From positions 124,001-188,000 of the forward strand of contig JAKGBX010000003.1 of assembly GCA_021555075.1 (NCBI GenBank): a stretch of 64,000 nt of DNA, read 5' to 3'. This stretch comes from Rhodobacteraceae bacterium LMO-JJ12 (lineage in GTDB: Bacteria > Pseudomonadota > Alphaproteobacteria > Rhodobacterales > Rhodobacteraceae). A model generated the notes under the pieces. The model ran no database searches, had not been told where the DNA came from, and saw nothing but the letters and a program-made list of their open reading frames with translations. The translations under genes were made by a program, and so were the position numbers. Positions 1 through 8,123 of this stretch are shown here, piece after piece; the stretch's first letter is position 1, and each line of letters begins with the position of its first letter.

Positions 1-45
1 ACGCCTTAGCCACCTCGTAGGCGCGCAGATATCCTGTCGAAGGAA

Positions 46-82
46 GGCCCGCCCGGCGTGATGCCTGGGCGGGTCTTTTTTT
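46..82 (+). terminator. Rho-independent terminator of a gene left of the window
   Basis: A 7-bp GC stem (CCCGCCC at 48-54 with GGGCGGG at 67-73) is followed by an uninterrupted T run (76-82) on the plus strand. It must end a plus-strand transcript entering from the left. It also lies just beyond the stop of the minus-strand phyR. Confidence 0.8.
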
Positions 83-115
83 CGCGCTACACTACTGATG
101 GCCGCTTGTTGTGGT

Positions 116-937
116 TCAGCGTGTGAGGGTTTCGGTCGAGGCGAAGAACATTGCCTGGCTGACGGCCGAGACAACTTGTTCGGGCTCGTAAGGTTTGGCG
201 ATCAGGAAGGCCGGTTCGGGGCGTTCGCCGGTGAGTAGGCGCTCGGGGAAAGCGGTGATGAAGATCACCGGGATATCACCGAGATCGGGCAGCAGATCGT
301 TGATTGCGTCGATACCGCTGGAATTATCGGCCAGTTGGATGTCAGCGAGGATCAGATCGGGGCGGTCATTGAGACCCATCTCGACCGCCGCGGCGCGGGT
401 GCGCGCGATGCCGGTAACGTGATGCCCCATGATCGAGACGATGCCTTCGAGGTCCATCGCGATGATCGCTTCGTCTTCGATGATCATCACCCGGCCCTGC
501 ACCGCTTTCTGCATCTCTTCGCGGGCGATCTCGATCAACTCCTGGGCCTCGCTGGTGTCGATGCGCATGATGTCGGCAATGGATTCGACCGCGAAGCTTT
601 CGACGGTGTTGAGCAGCAATGCCTCGCGGGTGTTGGGGGTGAGGCTGGAGAGATGCGAGTGCGCGCGGGCGTGCAAAACATCACCATCGCTATCGCCGGC
701 GGGTTGGCCCGAGCTGATCCAGAGATCATGGAACACCCGAAAGAGCGCGGCCCGCGAACCAGATTTGGAAGCGTCAAAGGCGCTGGGATCTGTCAGGATA
801 GCTTCTAGAGTGGCCGCTGCGTAACGGTCGCCGCTGTCTTGAGCGCCGGTCAGGGCACGCGCGTAGCGGCGCAGATAGGGCAGCTCGGGTGCAATCAGAT
901 CGGAGAGAGACAGGGAAGGGCGTGAGGGTTTGGTCAC
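116..937 (-). CDS. phyR: PhyR, general stress response anti-anti-sigma regulator
   Basis: This is a 273-residue protein with an N-terminal sigma-factor-like domain (about residues 1-140) and a C-terminal receiver domain. The receiver shows the acidic pocket (IIEDEAIIAMD) and the phospho-acceptor Asp at about residue 199 (LADIQL). In the known system, phosphorylated PhyR mimics a sigma factor, binds NepR and so releases sigma-EcfG. The reading frame extends upstream to 1042, but I chose the GTG at 937. It has GGAG a few bases upstream, the protein then begins at the usual family position, and the extension would run through the promoter palindrome. It is divergent from nepR. Confidence 0.93.
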   Translation of the reverse strand: MTKPSRPSLSLSDLIAPELPYLRRYARALTGAQDSGDRYAAATLEAILTDPSAFDASKSGSRAALFRVFHDLWISSGQPAGDSDGDVLHARAHSHLSSLTPNTREALLLNTVESFAVESIADIMRIDTSEAQELIEIAREEMQKAVQGRVMIIEDEAIIAMDLEGIVSIMGHHVTGIARTRAAAVEMGLNDRPDLILADIQLADNSSGIDAINDLLPDLGDIPVIFITAFPERLLTGERPEPAFLIAKPYEPEQVVSAVSQAMFFASTETLTR

Positions 938-956
938 TTTTTTCTCCAGTTTTGAG

Positions 957-1006
957 ATATTCTTTGGAACAAACGCAGGGGGTATCGCGTTTGTTCCAAA
1001 GAATAT
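957..1006. promoter_or_regulatory. Palindromic divergent sigma-EcfG promoter pair
   Basis: The phyR-nepR intergenic region holds a perfect inverted repeat with 20-bp arms (957-976 and 987-1006) and a 10-nt centre. Each strand carries the EcfG consensus. On the plus strand it is GGAAC at 966-970, 17 nt, then CGTT at 988-991. On the minus strand it is GGAAC opposite 993-997, 17 nt, then CGTT opposite 972-975. The two promoters therefore overlap almost completely and face opposite ways, toward phyR and toward nepR-ecfG. Positive autoregulation of this locus by EcfG is established in alphaproteobacteria. Confidence 0.9.
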
Positions 1007-1071
1007 GTATTTTTTCCGCCCAATGACAGGCAGGATGGCCATGCCATATCGACACGAGCAAGAGGTGAACT

Positions 1072-1278
1072 GTGCCTAATCGACCGAATAAAGCAAAGAT
1101 AAACGCGCAGATTGATGAGAACCTGCGGCGGGTGTTCGAGGAAGATGCGGCCTCGGAGCTGCCGCCGCAGCTGTTGCAGTTGCTCAATAAACTTGACGAA
1201 ATCGAGGTGCCGATAGCGAATGCGCCACCCGATCACGGTATGGGCGATGACGGGGCCGATGAAGGGGCCGACAAATGA
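1072..1278 (+). CDS. nepR: NepR family anti-sigma factor
   Basis: A 68-residue acidic protein with the NepR core (INAQIDENLRRVFEE) followed by the conserved leucine-rich helix (ELPPQLLQLLNKLDE). It sequesters sigma-EcfG and is itself captured by phosphorylated PhyR. The start is the GTG at 1072; the ATG at 1041 is out of frame. Its end overlaps the ecfG start by 4 nt (ATGA), implying coupled translation of anti-sigma and sigma. It is expressed from the palindromic EcfG promoter just upstream. Confidence 0.92.
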   Translation: MPNRPNKAKINAQIDENLRRVFEEDAASELPPQLLQLLNKLDEIEVPIANAPPDHGMGDDGADEGADK

Positions 1279-1832
1279 AACGGCGCGATGCCAAGGCTGA
1301 GTTGGTCAGCCACATGAAGGCACTGCGCGCGTTTGCGATGAGCCTGTCGCGCAATGATGCGCAGGCGGATGATCTTGTGCAGGACACTGTGCTGAAGGCG
1401 TGGACGAACTTTGACAAGTTTCAGGAAGGCACCAACATGCGTGCCTGGCTGTTCACCATTCTGCGCAATACCTTTTATTCGCAGCGCCGCAAGGCCGCCC
1501 GCGAGGTCGAGGACAGCGATGGCGCCATGGTTGAGAGGCTGTCGGTGAAGCCAGACCATGACGGGCGGTTGCAGATGGCTGATTTTCGCACCGCTCTTGA
1601 TACCCTGCCAGCCGAACAGCGCGAGGTTCTGATTCTGGTGGGGGCGTTGCAATACTCCTATGAGGAGGCGGCGGAGGTTTGCGGCGTGAAGGTTGGCACG
1701 GTCAAGAGCCGTCTCAACCGGGGGCGTGAAGCGTTGAGCATGGCGATGGGTCTGAACGACGATGAGACGCTGGAGATGACCGATGCGGGCACGCGGGCGG
1801 TTGTCGGGACGTCGAGGACGCCTGCGGCATGA
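1275..1832 (+). CDS. ecfG: EcfG family RNA polymerase sigma factor
   Basis: A 185-residue ECF sigma factor. The sigma-2 region includes DLVQDTVLKAWTNFDKF and the WLFTILRNTFYSQRRK stretch. The sigma-4 helix-turn-helix includes LPAEQREVLILV, YEEAAEVCGVKVGTVKSRL and NRGREAL. It is the general stress response sigma factor, held by NepR and released by PhyR. It overlaps nepR and the downstream kinase gene by 4 nt each, so nepR-ecfG-kinase reads as one translationally coupled operon. Promoters matching its consensus occur at three places in this window. Confidence 0.93.
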   Translation: MKRRDAKAELVSHMKALRAFAMSLSRNDAQADDLVQDTVLKAWTNFDKFQEGTNMRAWLFTILRNTFYSQRRKAAREVEDSDGAMVERLSVKPDHDGRLQMADFRTALDTLPAEQREVLILVGALQYSYEEAAEVCGVKVGTVKSRLNRGREALSMAMGLNDDETLEMTDAGTRAVVGTSRTPAA

Positions 1833-3610
1833 CGCGCAACTGGCGTCGTAGCCTGTCGCTCAGGCTGGCCTTCATGCTGACGTTGGCGCTTTTGCCGCTG
1901 GGGCTGATTGCGGTGGATCAAACCGTGCAGCTTCAGCGTGAGTTGAAGAATATCAACAGTCTCAACATGACCCGATTGACCGCCGAATTCGCCCAGCGCG
2001 AACGCATGGCGGTCGAGGCGGCGTTTGGCACGGCCAATGGGCTTATTGCGGCGATGCCTTCGTTGCTTGAGGCGCCGGACATTTGCACGAAGGAATTGAG
2101 CCGCGTTGTGGAGCGTTCGGGCGGGCAACTCGTCTTTGCGGGTTTCCTGCCGCCTGACGGGGTGATGACCTGTACGTCGAGCGGGCGCAGGCTCGATTTT
2201 TCGGCTGAACCATCGGTGCGTGACATGATGCTCAACCCGCGGCGCGTGATTGAGATGGCGCCGACGGCGCGGTCTTCGGGGATACCCGTCATCCAGGTCA
2301 ATGTGCCGTTCACAGACGACGATGGCGCGTTGGCGGGTTATCTGAGCGTGTCGATCCCGCATCGCGGGCTGAAAGAGCATTATGACGCCGTGATCGGGGA
2401 GCGCCCGATGGAGCTTTTGACGCTCAATTCCAATGGATCGGTGTTGAGCGCGTCGGGGTCGCTGGAGAGTGCCGCAAACCGTCTGCCTGCGGATCGCCCT
2501 GTGTCTGATCTTGTCGGATCGGGGGCGCAATCGTTCGTGGCGCGCAACAAATATGGCCAGATGCGGGTCTATTATGTTGTGCCGGTGGTGGAAGGAGAGG
2601 TCTATGCCGTGGGCGCCTGGGAAAACACCGCCCGGGTTTTGAGCGGGAGCACGAACAGCAAGCGCTGGTGGACTTTGCCGGGGTTGTTTCCGATCATCAT
2701 GTGGGTTGTTTGTCTGGTCATGGTGATTGTCGCGATCGAGCTTCAGGTGGTGCGCCCGGTGCGGCGTCTGGCCTTCAAGATGCGGCGTTTCGGGCGGCAG
2801 CGTGAATTGCCCGAACCGACGCCGGGCCTGGCCCAGGAACTCAGCGTGATTGACGATGAGTTTCAGGAGATGGCAAACTCTCTGGTGCGTGACGAAGCAG
2901 GGCTTCTGAACGCGATGCATGAGAAGGATGTGTTGCTGAAAGAGGTGCACCATCGGGTGAAGAACAACCTGCAACTGATCTCGTCGATCGTGAACATGCA
3001 GGCGCGTAGATCACGCGATTCCGGGGTCAAGCGGGCTCTGAATGATGTCAACCAGCGGGTCAATTCCATGGCCACAGTGCACCGGCGGCTCTATCAGGCC
3101 GAGGATTTGGGGCAGATCAGGGCTGATGAATTGCTGCGCGATGTGATCGGACCGCTGAGCAAGCTGGTGCCTGAAGGCGCGACAAAGCCCGAGATTGATT
3201 TACAGCTCGATCCGGTTTCGCTCTATCCCGATCAGGCGGTGCCGATGGCGCTTTTGTGTGTTGAGGCGATGACCAATGCGTTGAAATATGCCGGACCTGA
3301 TGCCTCGGGACGCGCCTGGATTTCTGTGAGGCTTGAGCAGATGGAGGACAATCGCGTGACGCTGCGGATCGAAAACTCGACCGCGCCTGTAGATGAGAAA
3401 AAGCAGGCAGATAAGGATGAGGACGTCTTTCCACCACCGGGAATGTCGCTGGGAGTGCAGTTGATCCAGGCTTTTGCTCGCCAGCTTGATGGGCGCGCCG
3501 ATAGCCGCCAGAGCGCGGATCGGTTTGCCCTGTCATTGAATTTCAAGGCGCAGGATTTTGTCACTGAAGCGGAGATGGCGGGGGCCGGGCCAGACGGCGC
3601 GTCGGGTTGA
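1829..3610 (+). CDS. HisKA_2/HWE-type sensor histidine kinase (PhyK-like)
   Basis: A 593-residue membrane kinase. A first membrane helix (about residues 10-30) is followed by an extracytoplasmic sensor region of about 240 residues. A second membrane helix (about 288-305) and a HAMP-like linker come next. The HisKA_2 phosphoacceptor motif EVHHRVKNNLQLI lies near residue 374, and the ATPase domain includes ALLCVEAMTNALKYA. Position directly after ecfG with a 4-nt overlap, and the HisKA_2 type, match kinases that phosphorylate PhyR in other alphaproteobacteria. The signal it senses cannot be told from sequence. Confidence 0.85.
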   Translation: MTRNWRRSLSLRLAFMLTLALLPLGLIAVDQTVQLQRELKNINSLNMTRLTAEFAQRERMAVEAAFGTANGLIAAMPSLLEAPDICTKELSRVVERSGGQLVFAGFLPPDGVMTCTSSGRRLDFSAEPSVRDMMLNPRRVIEMAPTARSSGIPVIQVNVPFTDDDGALAGYLSVSIPHRGLKEHYDAVIGERPMELLTLNSNGSVLSASGSLESAANRLPADRPVSDLVGSGAQSFVARNKYGQMRVYYVVPVVEGEVYAVGAWENTARVLSGSTNSKRWWTLPGLFPIIMWVVCLVMVIVAIELQVVRPVRRLAFKMRRFGRQRELPEPTPGLAQELSVIDDEFQEMANSLVRDEAGLLNAMHEKDVLLKEVHHRVKNNLQLISSIVNMQARRSRDSGVKRALNDVNQRVNSMATVHRRLYQAEDLGQIRADELLRDVIGPLSKLVPEGATKPEIDLQLDPVSLYPDQAVPMALLCVEAMTNALKYAGPDASGRAWISVRLEQMEDNRVTLRIENSTAPVDEKKQADKDEDVFPPPGMSLGVQLIQAFARQLDGRADSRQSADRFALSLNFKAQDFVTEAEMAGAGPDGASG

Positions 3611-3665
3611 GCGGGGGCGTCGGCAGGCGTGTGGAGTCAGGGGGCCGGTCTTTAGGGTGACGGGC

Positions 3666-4730
3666 TCAGGAGGGGGCGTCATCGACCTCGGCTGTGAGGG
3701 AGGTGTCATGTGCGGCGTTGGAGGCGCGCAGCCCGGCCAGCGTGAGACCCCAGACAAGAACCGGCAAGGCCACGATTCCGCCTGCAGGCCCCCAGAGCCA
3801 GAGAAACCCCGCCAATGTCATGAACAGCAGGAACGGGTTGATCGCCATACGTTTGCCGACCAGCGCGGGGGTGACGAACTGTCCTTCTGTCATATTGAGC
3901 GCGAAGTAGATGGCGGCGGGTACGATGGTCTGTATCCCGTCGAACGACACGAGCCCGGCCAGCAAGAGCGTCAGCCCGAGCATGATCGGCCCGAGATAGA
4001 GGATGTAGTTCAAGGCAAATGCCAGCACGCCCCAGAGGATTGGCGCGGGCATGTCGAGCACATACATCACCGACATCACCACAATCCCGAAACCCATGTT
4101 TATCAGGGTGATGGCAAAGAGATAGCGCGAAACTCTCTGTTCGGCGGCGATGAAACGTTCGGCGCTGTCGAGGCGAAAGGCGCGGCAAGCCAGATCATAG
4201 ATTTCATCGCGGCTGAGCAGAAAGAAAAACAGCGTGCCGACAAAGATCAGGATCTGACCGCCCATCGAGGGCACCCAGGCCAGTGCGGTGGAGATGTCGG
4301 GCAATGCGGCGGCGGCAGCGTTGGCGGCATTCTTGGAGGTTTCACCGGGGGGTTTCCTGGCGGCTTCGGGGTCGATCGCGGCGGCGACTTCTTCGGTTAC
4401 GTTGTCGACGTCGGCGAGAATCCCTTGCATGGCTTCGGCGCTTGATTTCAACTCATGGAGCAGGACGGGCGCCTTGGCGATTGCCGCGCTGATGTGGGGT
4501 TCGAGAAACAGGATGAAGAGCACCGCAACGGCCAGTGTCAGACCAAGACCGAAGGCCGCTGCGACCGGGGCAGGAAGGCCGCGATGGATGGCACGCGATG
4601 TTATCGGGGCCAACAGAATACCCACCATCAACGCCAGCAGGATCGGCGCGAGCAGGGTTTGCGCGGCTTTCATGGTGAACCCTGTGGCAACGATTGCCAG
4701 GATGAGAAGCGCAGCGGATTGAATTTTCAT
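3666..4730 (-). CDS. AI-2E family (PerM/YdiK-like) transporter
   Basis: A 354-residue integral membrane protein with about eight hydrophobic segments. They include the paired helices of the AI-2E family (NYILYLGPIMLGLTLLLAGL and a C-terminal GFLWLWGPAGGIVALPVL). A large soluble loop between about residues 85 and 145 separates the N-terminal helices from the rest. The family name comes from autoinducer-2 export, but members have varied or unknown substrates. It converges on the kinase gene. An EcfG-type promoter lies 21 nt upstream of the start, so it is probably a general stress regulon member. Confidence 0.85.
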   Translation of the reverse strand: MKIQSAALLILAIVATGFTMKAAQTLLAPILLALMVGILLAPITSRAIHRGLPAPVAAAFGLGLTLAVAVLFILFLEPHISAAIAKAPVLLHELKSSAEAMQGILADVDNVTEEVAAAIDPEAARKPPGETSKNAANAAAAALPDISTALAWVPSMGGQILIFVGTLFFFLLSRDEIYDLACRAFRLDSAERFIAAEQRVSRYLFAITLINMGFGIVVMSVMYVLDMPAPILWGVLAFALNYILYLGPIMLGLTLLLAGLVSFDGIQTIVPAAIYFALNMTEGQFVTPALVGKRMAINPFLLFMTLAGFLWLWGPAGGIVALPVLVWGLTLAGLRASNAAHDTSLTAEVDDAPS

Positions 4731-4750
4731 TGATGGCCCTTTGGTGGTTT

Positions 4751-4775
4751 AACGCGCCAGCGCGCTAAAGGTTCC
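4751..4775 (-). promoter_or_regulatory. Sigma-EcfG-type promoter of the AI-2E transporter gene
   Basis: On the minus strand GGAAC (opposite 4771-4775), 16 nt, then CGTT (opposite 4751-4754) match the EcfG consensus. The -10 element ends 21 nt before the ATG at 4730. Spacers of 16-17 nt are accepted for this sigma class. The ecfG gene itself is 3 kb away. Confidence 0.75.
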
Positions 4776-4928
4776 CTGCCAAGGTGCTGTGTGATTGCCG
4801 GGAGTGCTGGCCGGATTTGATCTGGAGTCTTTGCTGCAACAGGGCAGGGCAGTTTTGGTCGCTGTGCTTGAATGGCGCTTTGGGGCCGTCTAGACAAGAA
4901 AAAAAGGCGTCGGGCAGATCGCGATTAG

Positions 4929-5636
4929 ATGAGAGAACAGGTGATCCTTCAATCGGTGGCGCCGTTTTTCGAGGAAATCGAAAAACTCGGCTACGAGGTG
5001 CATGCGACCAGCGATTTCGATGAGATCGAGCGGCTTGTGGCGCAGACCGGTCGCGCGAACCAGACACCGATGATGTCGATCTCGCGGTTGGATTTCACCC
5101 GCAGCCAGGCGTTCTGGGCCTTTCTGATGAAAGATGGCGAGGCGATTGGCGGTTCAGGGGTCAAATACATCGACCTTGAGGGCGAGGATTTCACCGCCTA
5201 TCTGCAACGCACCTCACGGGCGCAATATGGTCGCGAGAGCGATCCGATAGCCGAATTTGCACGACCCTTGGCGGATACGTTGCGGGGGCGATTGATCTAT
5301 ATTGGGGAGTTGGAATTACGAGCACAGTGCCGCGGTAGCCTGAGGCTGGTTGCTGCGTTCGGCAAGGTGCTTCAGGGTCTCGCGGCGCTGAAATGGGCCA
5401 GTTTCGATTGGATGTATGCCATCGTGCCGGAGGCGCATTTGAAATTTGATCACCTTTACGGGTTTTCCCTGACCATTCCCGATGCGTTGACCTGGGCCGA
5501 GCCGGTGCCCGAAGGGCGGCTGAATTCACATGCGTTTCTGGCCGTGGAGGGGCGCCATATCGAGCATCTCTTCAAGGTCGCTGCAAGGCGTTTGAAAGAT
5601 CGGAGTTTTCAAGGATCTTCGCAAAAACCAGCGTAA
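4929..5636 (+). CDS. Hypothetical protein with a GNAT-like layout
   Basis: A 235-residue soluble protein I do not recognise as a named family. The order of predicted strands and helices resembles a GNAT acyltransferase. A strand pair (QAFWAFLMKDGEAIGG) leads to IYIGELELRAQCRGSL followed by a helix, where GNAT motif A would sit. The residues for CoA pyrophosphate binding are not canonical, so the assignment is inference. Its last 65 nt overlap the end of the convergent helix-turn-helix gene. No clear ribosome site precedes the ATG at 4929. Confidence 0.7.
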   Translation: MREQVILQSVAPFFEEIEKLGYEVHATSDFDEIERLVAQTGRANQTPMMSISRLDFTRSQAFWAFLMKDGEAIGGSGVKYIDLEGEDFTAYLQRTSRAQYGRESDPIAEFARPLADTLRGRLIYIGELELRAQCRGSLRLVAAFGKVLQGLAALKWASFDWMYAIVPEAHLKFDHLYGFSLTIPDALTWAEPVPEGRLNSHAFLAVEGRHIEHLFKVAARRLKDRSFQGSSQKPA

Positions 5637-6327
5637 GTTTCTTGCCGTCAAGCGTTTCGACCGGGGCGACGATGCGGCGGTAATTCCCATTGATGAACTC
5701 GCCGTCGATCTTGACGGAAATCGAGACATCCTCAATGTCGTAGCGTTTTTTTTGGCGCACACGCCAGTGCGACGCCAGCGAGTTTTCAATTATGGACCTG
5801 TCGAATTTTCGAACTTTGCTGAGGTATTCAGAGGTGTCATGGATATTGAAGAATCGTGCGGCGAGGCTGAGCTGTCCAATTTTGTTCGGCTCCATGATGC
5901 TGGTGTCGGCGGTGGGCACTTCGAACAGATCGACACGTTCGCGCAGGGCGTCGAAATCGGTCAGACGCCCGTTGTTGCGATGCAGCCAGTTGAGCACATC
6001 GTCACAGATGATGTCGCCACCTGTCAGGCGCATTTCGGATTGCACATCGCGCAGGGCCTGGGAATAGGCGGCGGCGGCGCGGCGGTGCAGGGCGTCGGAC
6101 ATCTCGGGCGCGGCCAGCCCGATGGTGGTGCGGGGCTTGCGAAAGACTTCGAGTGAAACGCCGGCAGCATCACAGAGCCGCTCAATAGTGGAAAAAGGAA
6201 TCTCGCGTTCGAGCGATATCTGTGCATGCAGGGTGGAATACTTCAGATTTGCCGCGGTGCAGGCGGATTTCAGCCCGCCGAATTGTCGGTCGCAAAAATT
6301 GGCTACTGTTTTCCCAAGCTCATTCAT
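5572..6327 (-). CDS. Putative DNA-binding regulator with a PAS-like C-terminal region
   Basis: A 251-residue protein. Residues 1-50 look like an XRE-type helix-turn-helix (KSACTAANLKYSTLHAQI, then FSTIERLCDAAGVSLEVF). A middle alpha-helical section follows, and a C-terminal alpha/beta region (from LSLAARFFNIHDTSEYL) has PAS-like spacing. The ATG at 6327 is preferred over the one at 6363 because the helix-turn-helix begins immediately after it. It is convergent and overlapping with the GNAT-like gene, which may be functionally linked. The ligand and targets are unknown. Confidence 0.75.
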   Translation of the reverse strand: MNELGKTVANFCDRQFGGLKSACTAANLKYSTLHAQISLEREIPFSTIERLCDAAGVSLEVFRKPRTTIGLAAPEMSDALHRRAAAAYSQALRDVQSEMRLTGGDIICDDVLNWLHRNNGRLTDFDALRERVDLFEVPTADTSIMEPNKIGQLSLAARFFNIHDTSEYLSKVRKFDRSIIENSLASHWRVRQKKRYDIEDVSISVKIDGEFINGNYRRIVAPVETLDGKKLTLVFAKILENSDLSNALQRP

Positions 6328-6514
6328 GTCGTTATGGTGTGAAACACAAACATGTATTGTCAATCCATTTTTGTGGATTCATGCGAATTGAATGAATACA
6401 ATTCTAAGCAATTGGCCGAAAACGAAACGCCCGCCGCGTGGGAGCGTGTCAGATGTTTCGACTTGCCTGCGGGCTGCCTTGCTGATTGCCTTGGGTCGAA
6501 CAGGAGGGTGAGAT

Positions 6515-7372
6515 ATGGCAAAAGTGACATATGAAAAGGACGGACGGATTGCGCGGATCACGCTGAATCGGCCCGAGGTGATGAACGCGATCGATGATGA
6601 TCTGCCGCGCGAGTTGGCCGAGGCCGTGGCACGCGCCGAAGCCGACGATGGCGTGCATGTGATGTTGCTTTCGGGCGCCGGGGCGGCGTTTTGTGCGGGC
6701 TATGATCTGGCCTATTACGCCGAGGCGAATGGCGCCAACAACGTGACGCAAGAGATGCCTTGGGATCCGATCAAGGATTACCGCTTCATGTGGGCCAATA
6801 CCCAGCATTTCATGTCGCTTTTCCGGGCGATGAAACCGGTGGTGACCAAGGTGCACGGATTTGCCGTGGCCGGGGGGTCGGATATCGCGCTGTGCAGCGA
6901 CATGGTGATCATGGGCGAAAACGCGCAGATCGGCTATATGCCCACGCGGGTCTGGGGCTGTCCGACGACGGCAATGTGGGTCTATCGGCTGGGGCCGGAA
7001 AAGGCCAAACGGATGCTGTTCACCGGCGACAAGATCAGCGGGCGCGAGGCGGCGGAAATGGGGCTTGTTCTCAAGGCGGTGCCGGAGGCGCAGCTTGACG
7101 ATGAGGTCGAGACGCTGGTGGCGCGGATGGCATCGGTGCCGATCAATCAACTGGCGATGCAGAAGATGGTGATCAATCAGCCGATGGAAGCCTCGATCAA
7201 CGCCACCCAGCGCCTGGCGACGGTGTTTGACGGCATCACGCGGCATTCGCCCGAGGGGCTGAACTTCAAGGCGCGTTCGGAAGAAGCGGGCTGGAAGCAG
7301 GCGGTGGAGGATCGCGATCAAGGCACTTGGGACTGGACCACGAACGAGCCTTTGCCGAAATCGAACCGCTAG
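6515..7372 (+). CDS. Enoyl-CoA hydratase/isomerase family protein (crotonase fold)
   Basis: A 285-residue crotonase-superfamily enzyme. It has the N-terminal ITLNRPEVMNAID, the first oxyanion-hole segment (GAGAAFCAGYDL) and the second (VTKVHGFAVAGGSDIALC). The position of the usual catalytic glutamates near residues 130-150 is occupied by a segment around MPTRVWGCPT, so substrate and exact reaction (hydration, isomerisation or hydrolysis of an acyl-CoA) cannot be set. A strong AGGAGGGTGAGAT ribosome site precedes the ATG. It is a single gene, convergent with the downstream methyltransferase with 4 nt between stops. Confidence 0.88.
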   Translation: MAKVTYEKDGRIARITLNRPEVMNAIDDDLPRELAEAVARAEADDGVHVMLLSGAGAAFCAGYDLAYYAEANGANNVTQEMPWDPIKDYRFMWANTQHFMSLFRAMKPVVTKVHGFAVAGGSDIALCSDMVIMGENAQIGYMPTRVWGCPTTAMWVYRLGPEKAKRMLFTGDKISGREAAEMGLVLKAVPEAQLDDEVETLVARMASVPINQLAMQKMVINQPMEASINATQRLATVFDGITRHSPEGLNFKARSEEAGWKQAVEDRDQGTWDWTTNEPLPKSNR

Positions 7373-7376
7373 GGGG

Positions 7377-8018
7377 TCAGCCCGGCCTGCGCGCGACGAT
7401 GAAGCGGCTGGGCGGGTTGGCGGGTTGATTGGCGGTTTCGACGATTTCAAAACCTGCGCGGGTGATGGTGTCCTGGAGCGTGGCAATCGAGAGTTTCGCC
7501 ACGCGTGGGGCTTTGCCCAGCATCTGCATTACCGGCAGCGCCAGCCAGAGCATTGCGCGCAGTTTCAGACTTAGCCCCGGATCGGCAAGACAAACGGTCT
7601 TCGAGATGAACGTCCCGCCGGGGCGGGTCTTGGCGGCGATTGCGGCGAGGGTGGTGTCGAGGTCGGGAACCAGGTGCAGCAGGTTGAAGGCGCAGATTAC
7701 ATCGAACGGCCCGTCGGGCAGGCCGTCGCCCGACGCGTCGGCCAGCACGAAAGTGACATTCTCGATGGCTTGCTCGGCGGCCTTGCGCCGGGCGATGGCG
7801 ATCATGTTTTCGGCATAGTCGCTGGCGGTGATATTACCCGCCGTTGCGGCCAGCAGCAAAGCGGTGGAGCCGGTGCCGCAGCCCAGTTCGAGCATCTGCG
7901 CATCCGGCGAGAGATAACTGCGGGTGCGTTCGAGGGTTTGTTCATAGCTGTCGTTATTGCGGATCGGCATTTTGGCATAGCGTTCGGCCATGCGGTTCCA
8001 GAAGGACGCGTCTTTCAT
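7377..8018 (-). CDS. Class I SAM-dependent methyltransferase
   Basis: A 213-residue Rossmann-fold methyltransferase with motif I MLELGCGTGSTAL, the acidic adenosine contact in ITASDYAENMIAIA, motif II FVLADASGDGL and motif IV FDVICAFNLLHLVPD. The start is the ATG at 8018, preceded by AAAGGTG; a GTG nine bases earlier is less likely. The C-terminal tail with a hydrophobic stretch (LWLALPVMQMLG) could contact membrane lipid or quinone substrates, but the substrate is not predictable. Confidence 0.85.
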   Translation of the reverse strand: MKDASFWNRMAERYAKMPIRNNDSYEQTLERTRSYLSPDAQMLELGCGTGSTALLLAATAGNITASDYAENMIAIARRKAAEQAIENVTFVLADASGDGLPDGPFDVICAFNLLHLVPDLDTTLAAIAAKTRPGGTFISKTVCLADPGLSLKLRAMLWLALPVMQMLGKAPRVAKLSIATLQDTITRAGFEIVETANQPANPPSRFIVARRPG

Positions 8019-8123
8019 CGGGAGCACCTTTCGCGGGCGGCAGGGATGCGCCGGATGTAGCCGATATGGGAGATGGGGGAAATCATGGAATGTGGACGGG
8101 GCGGTTTCATCGGGAGGCTTTGG

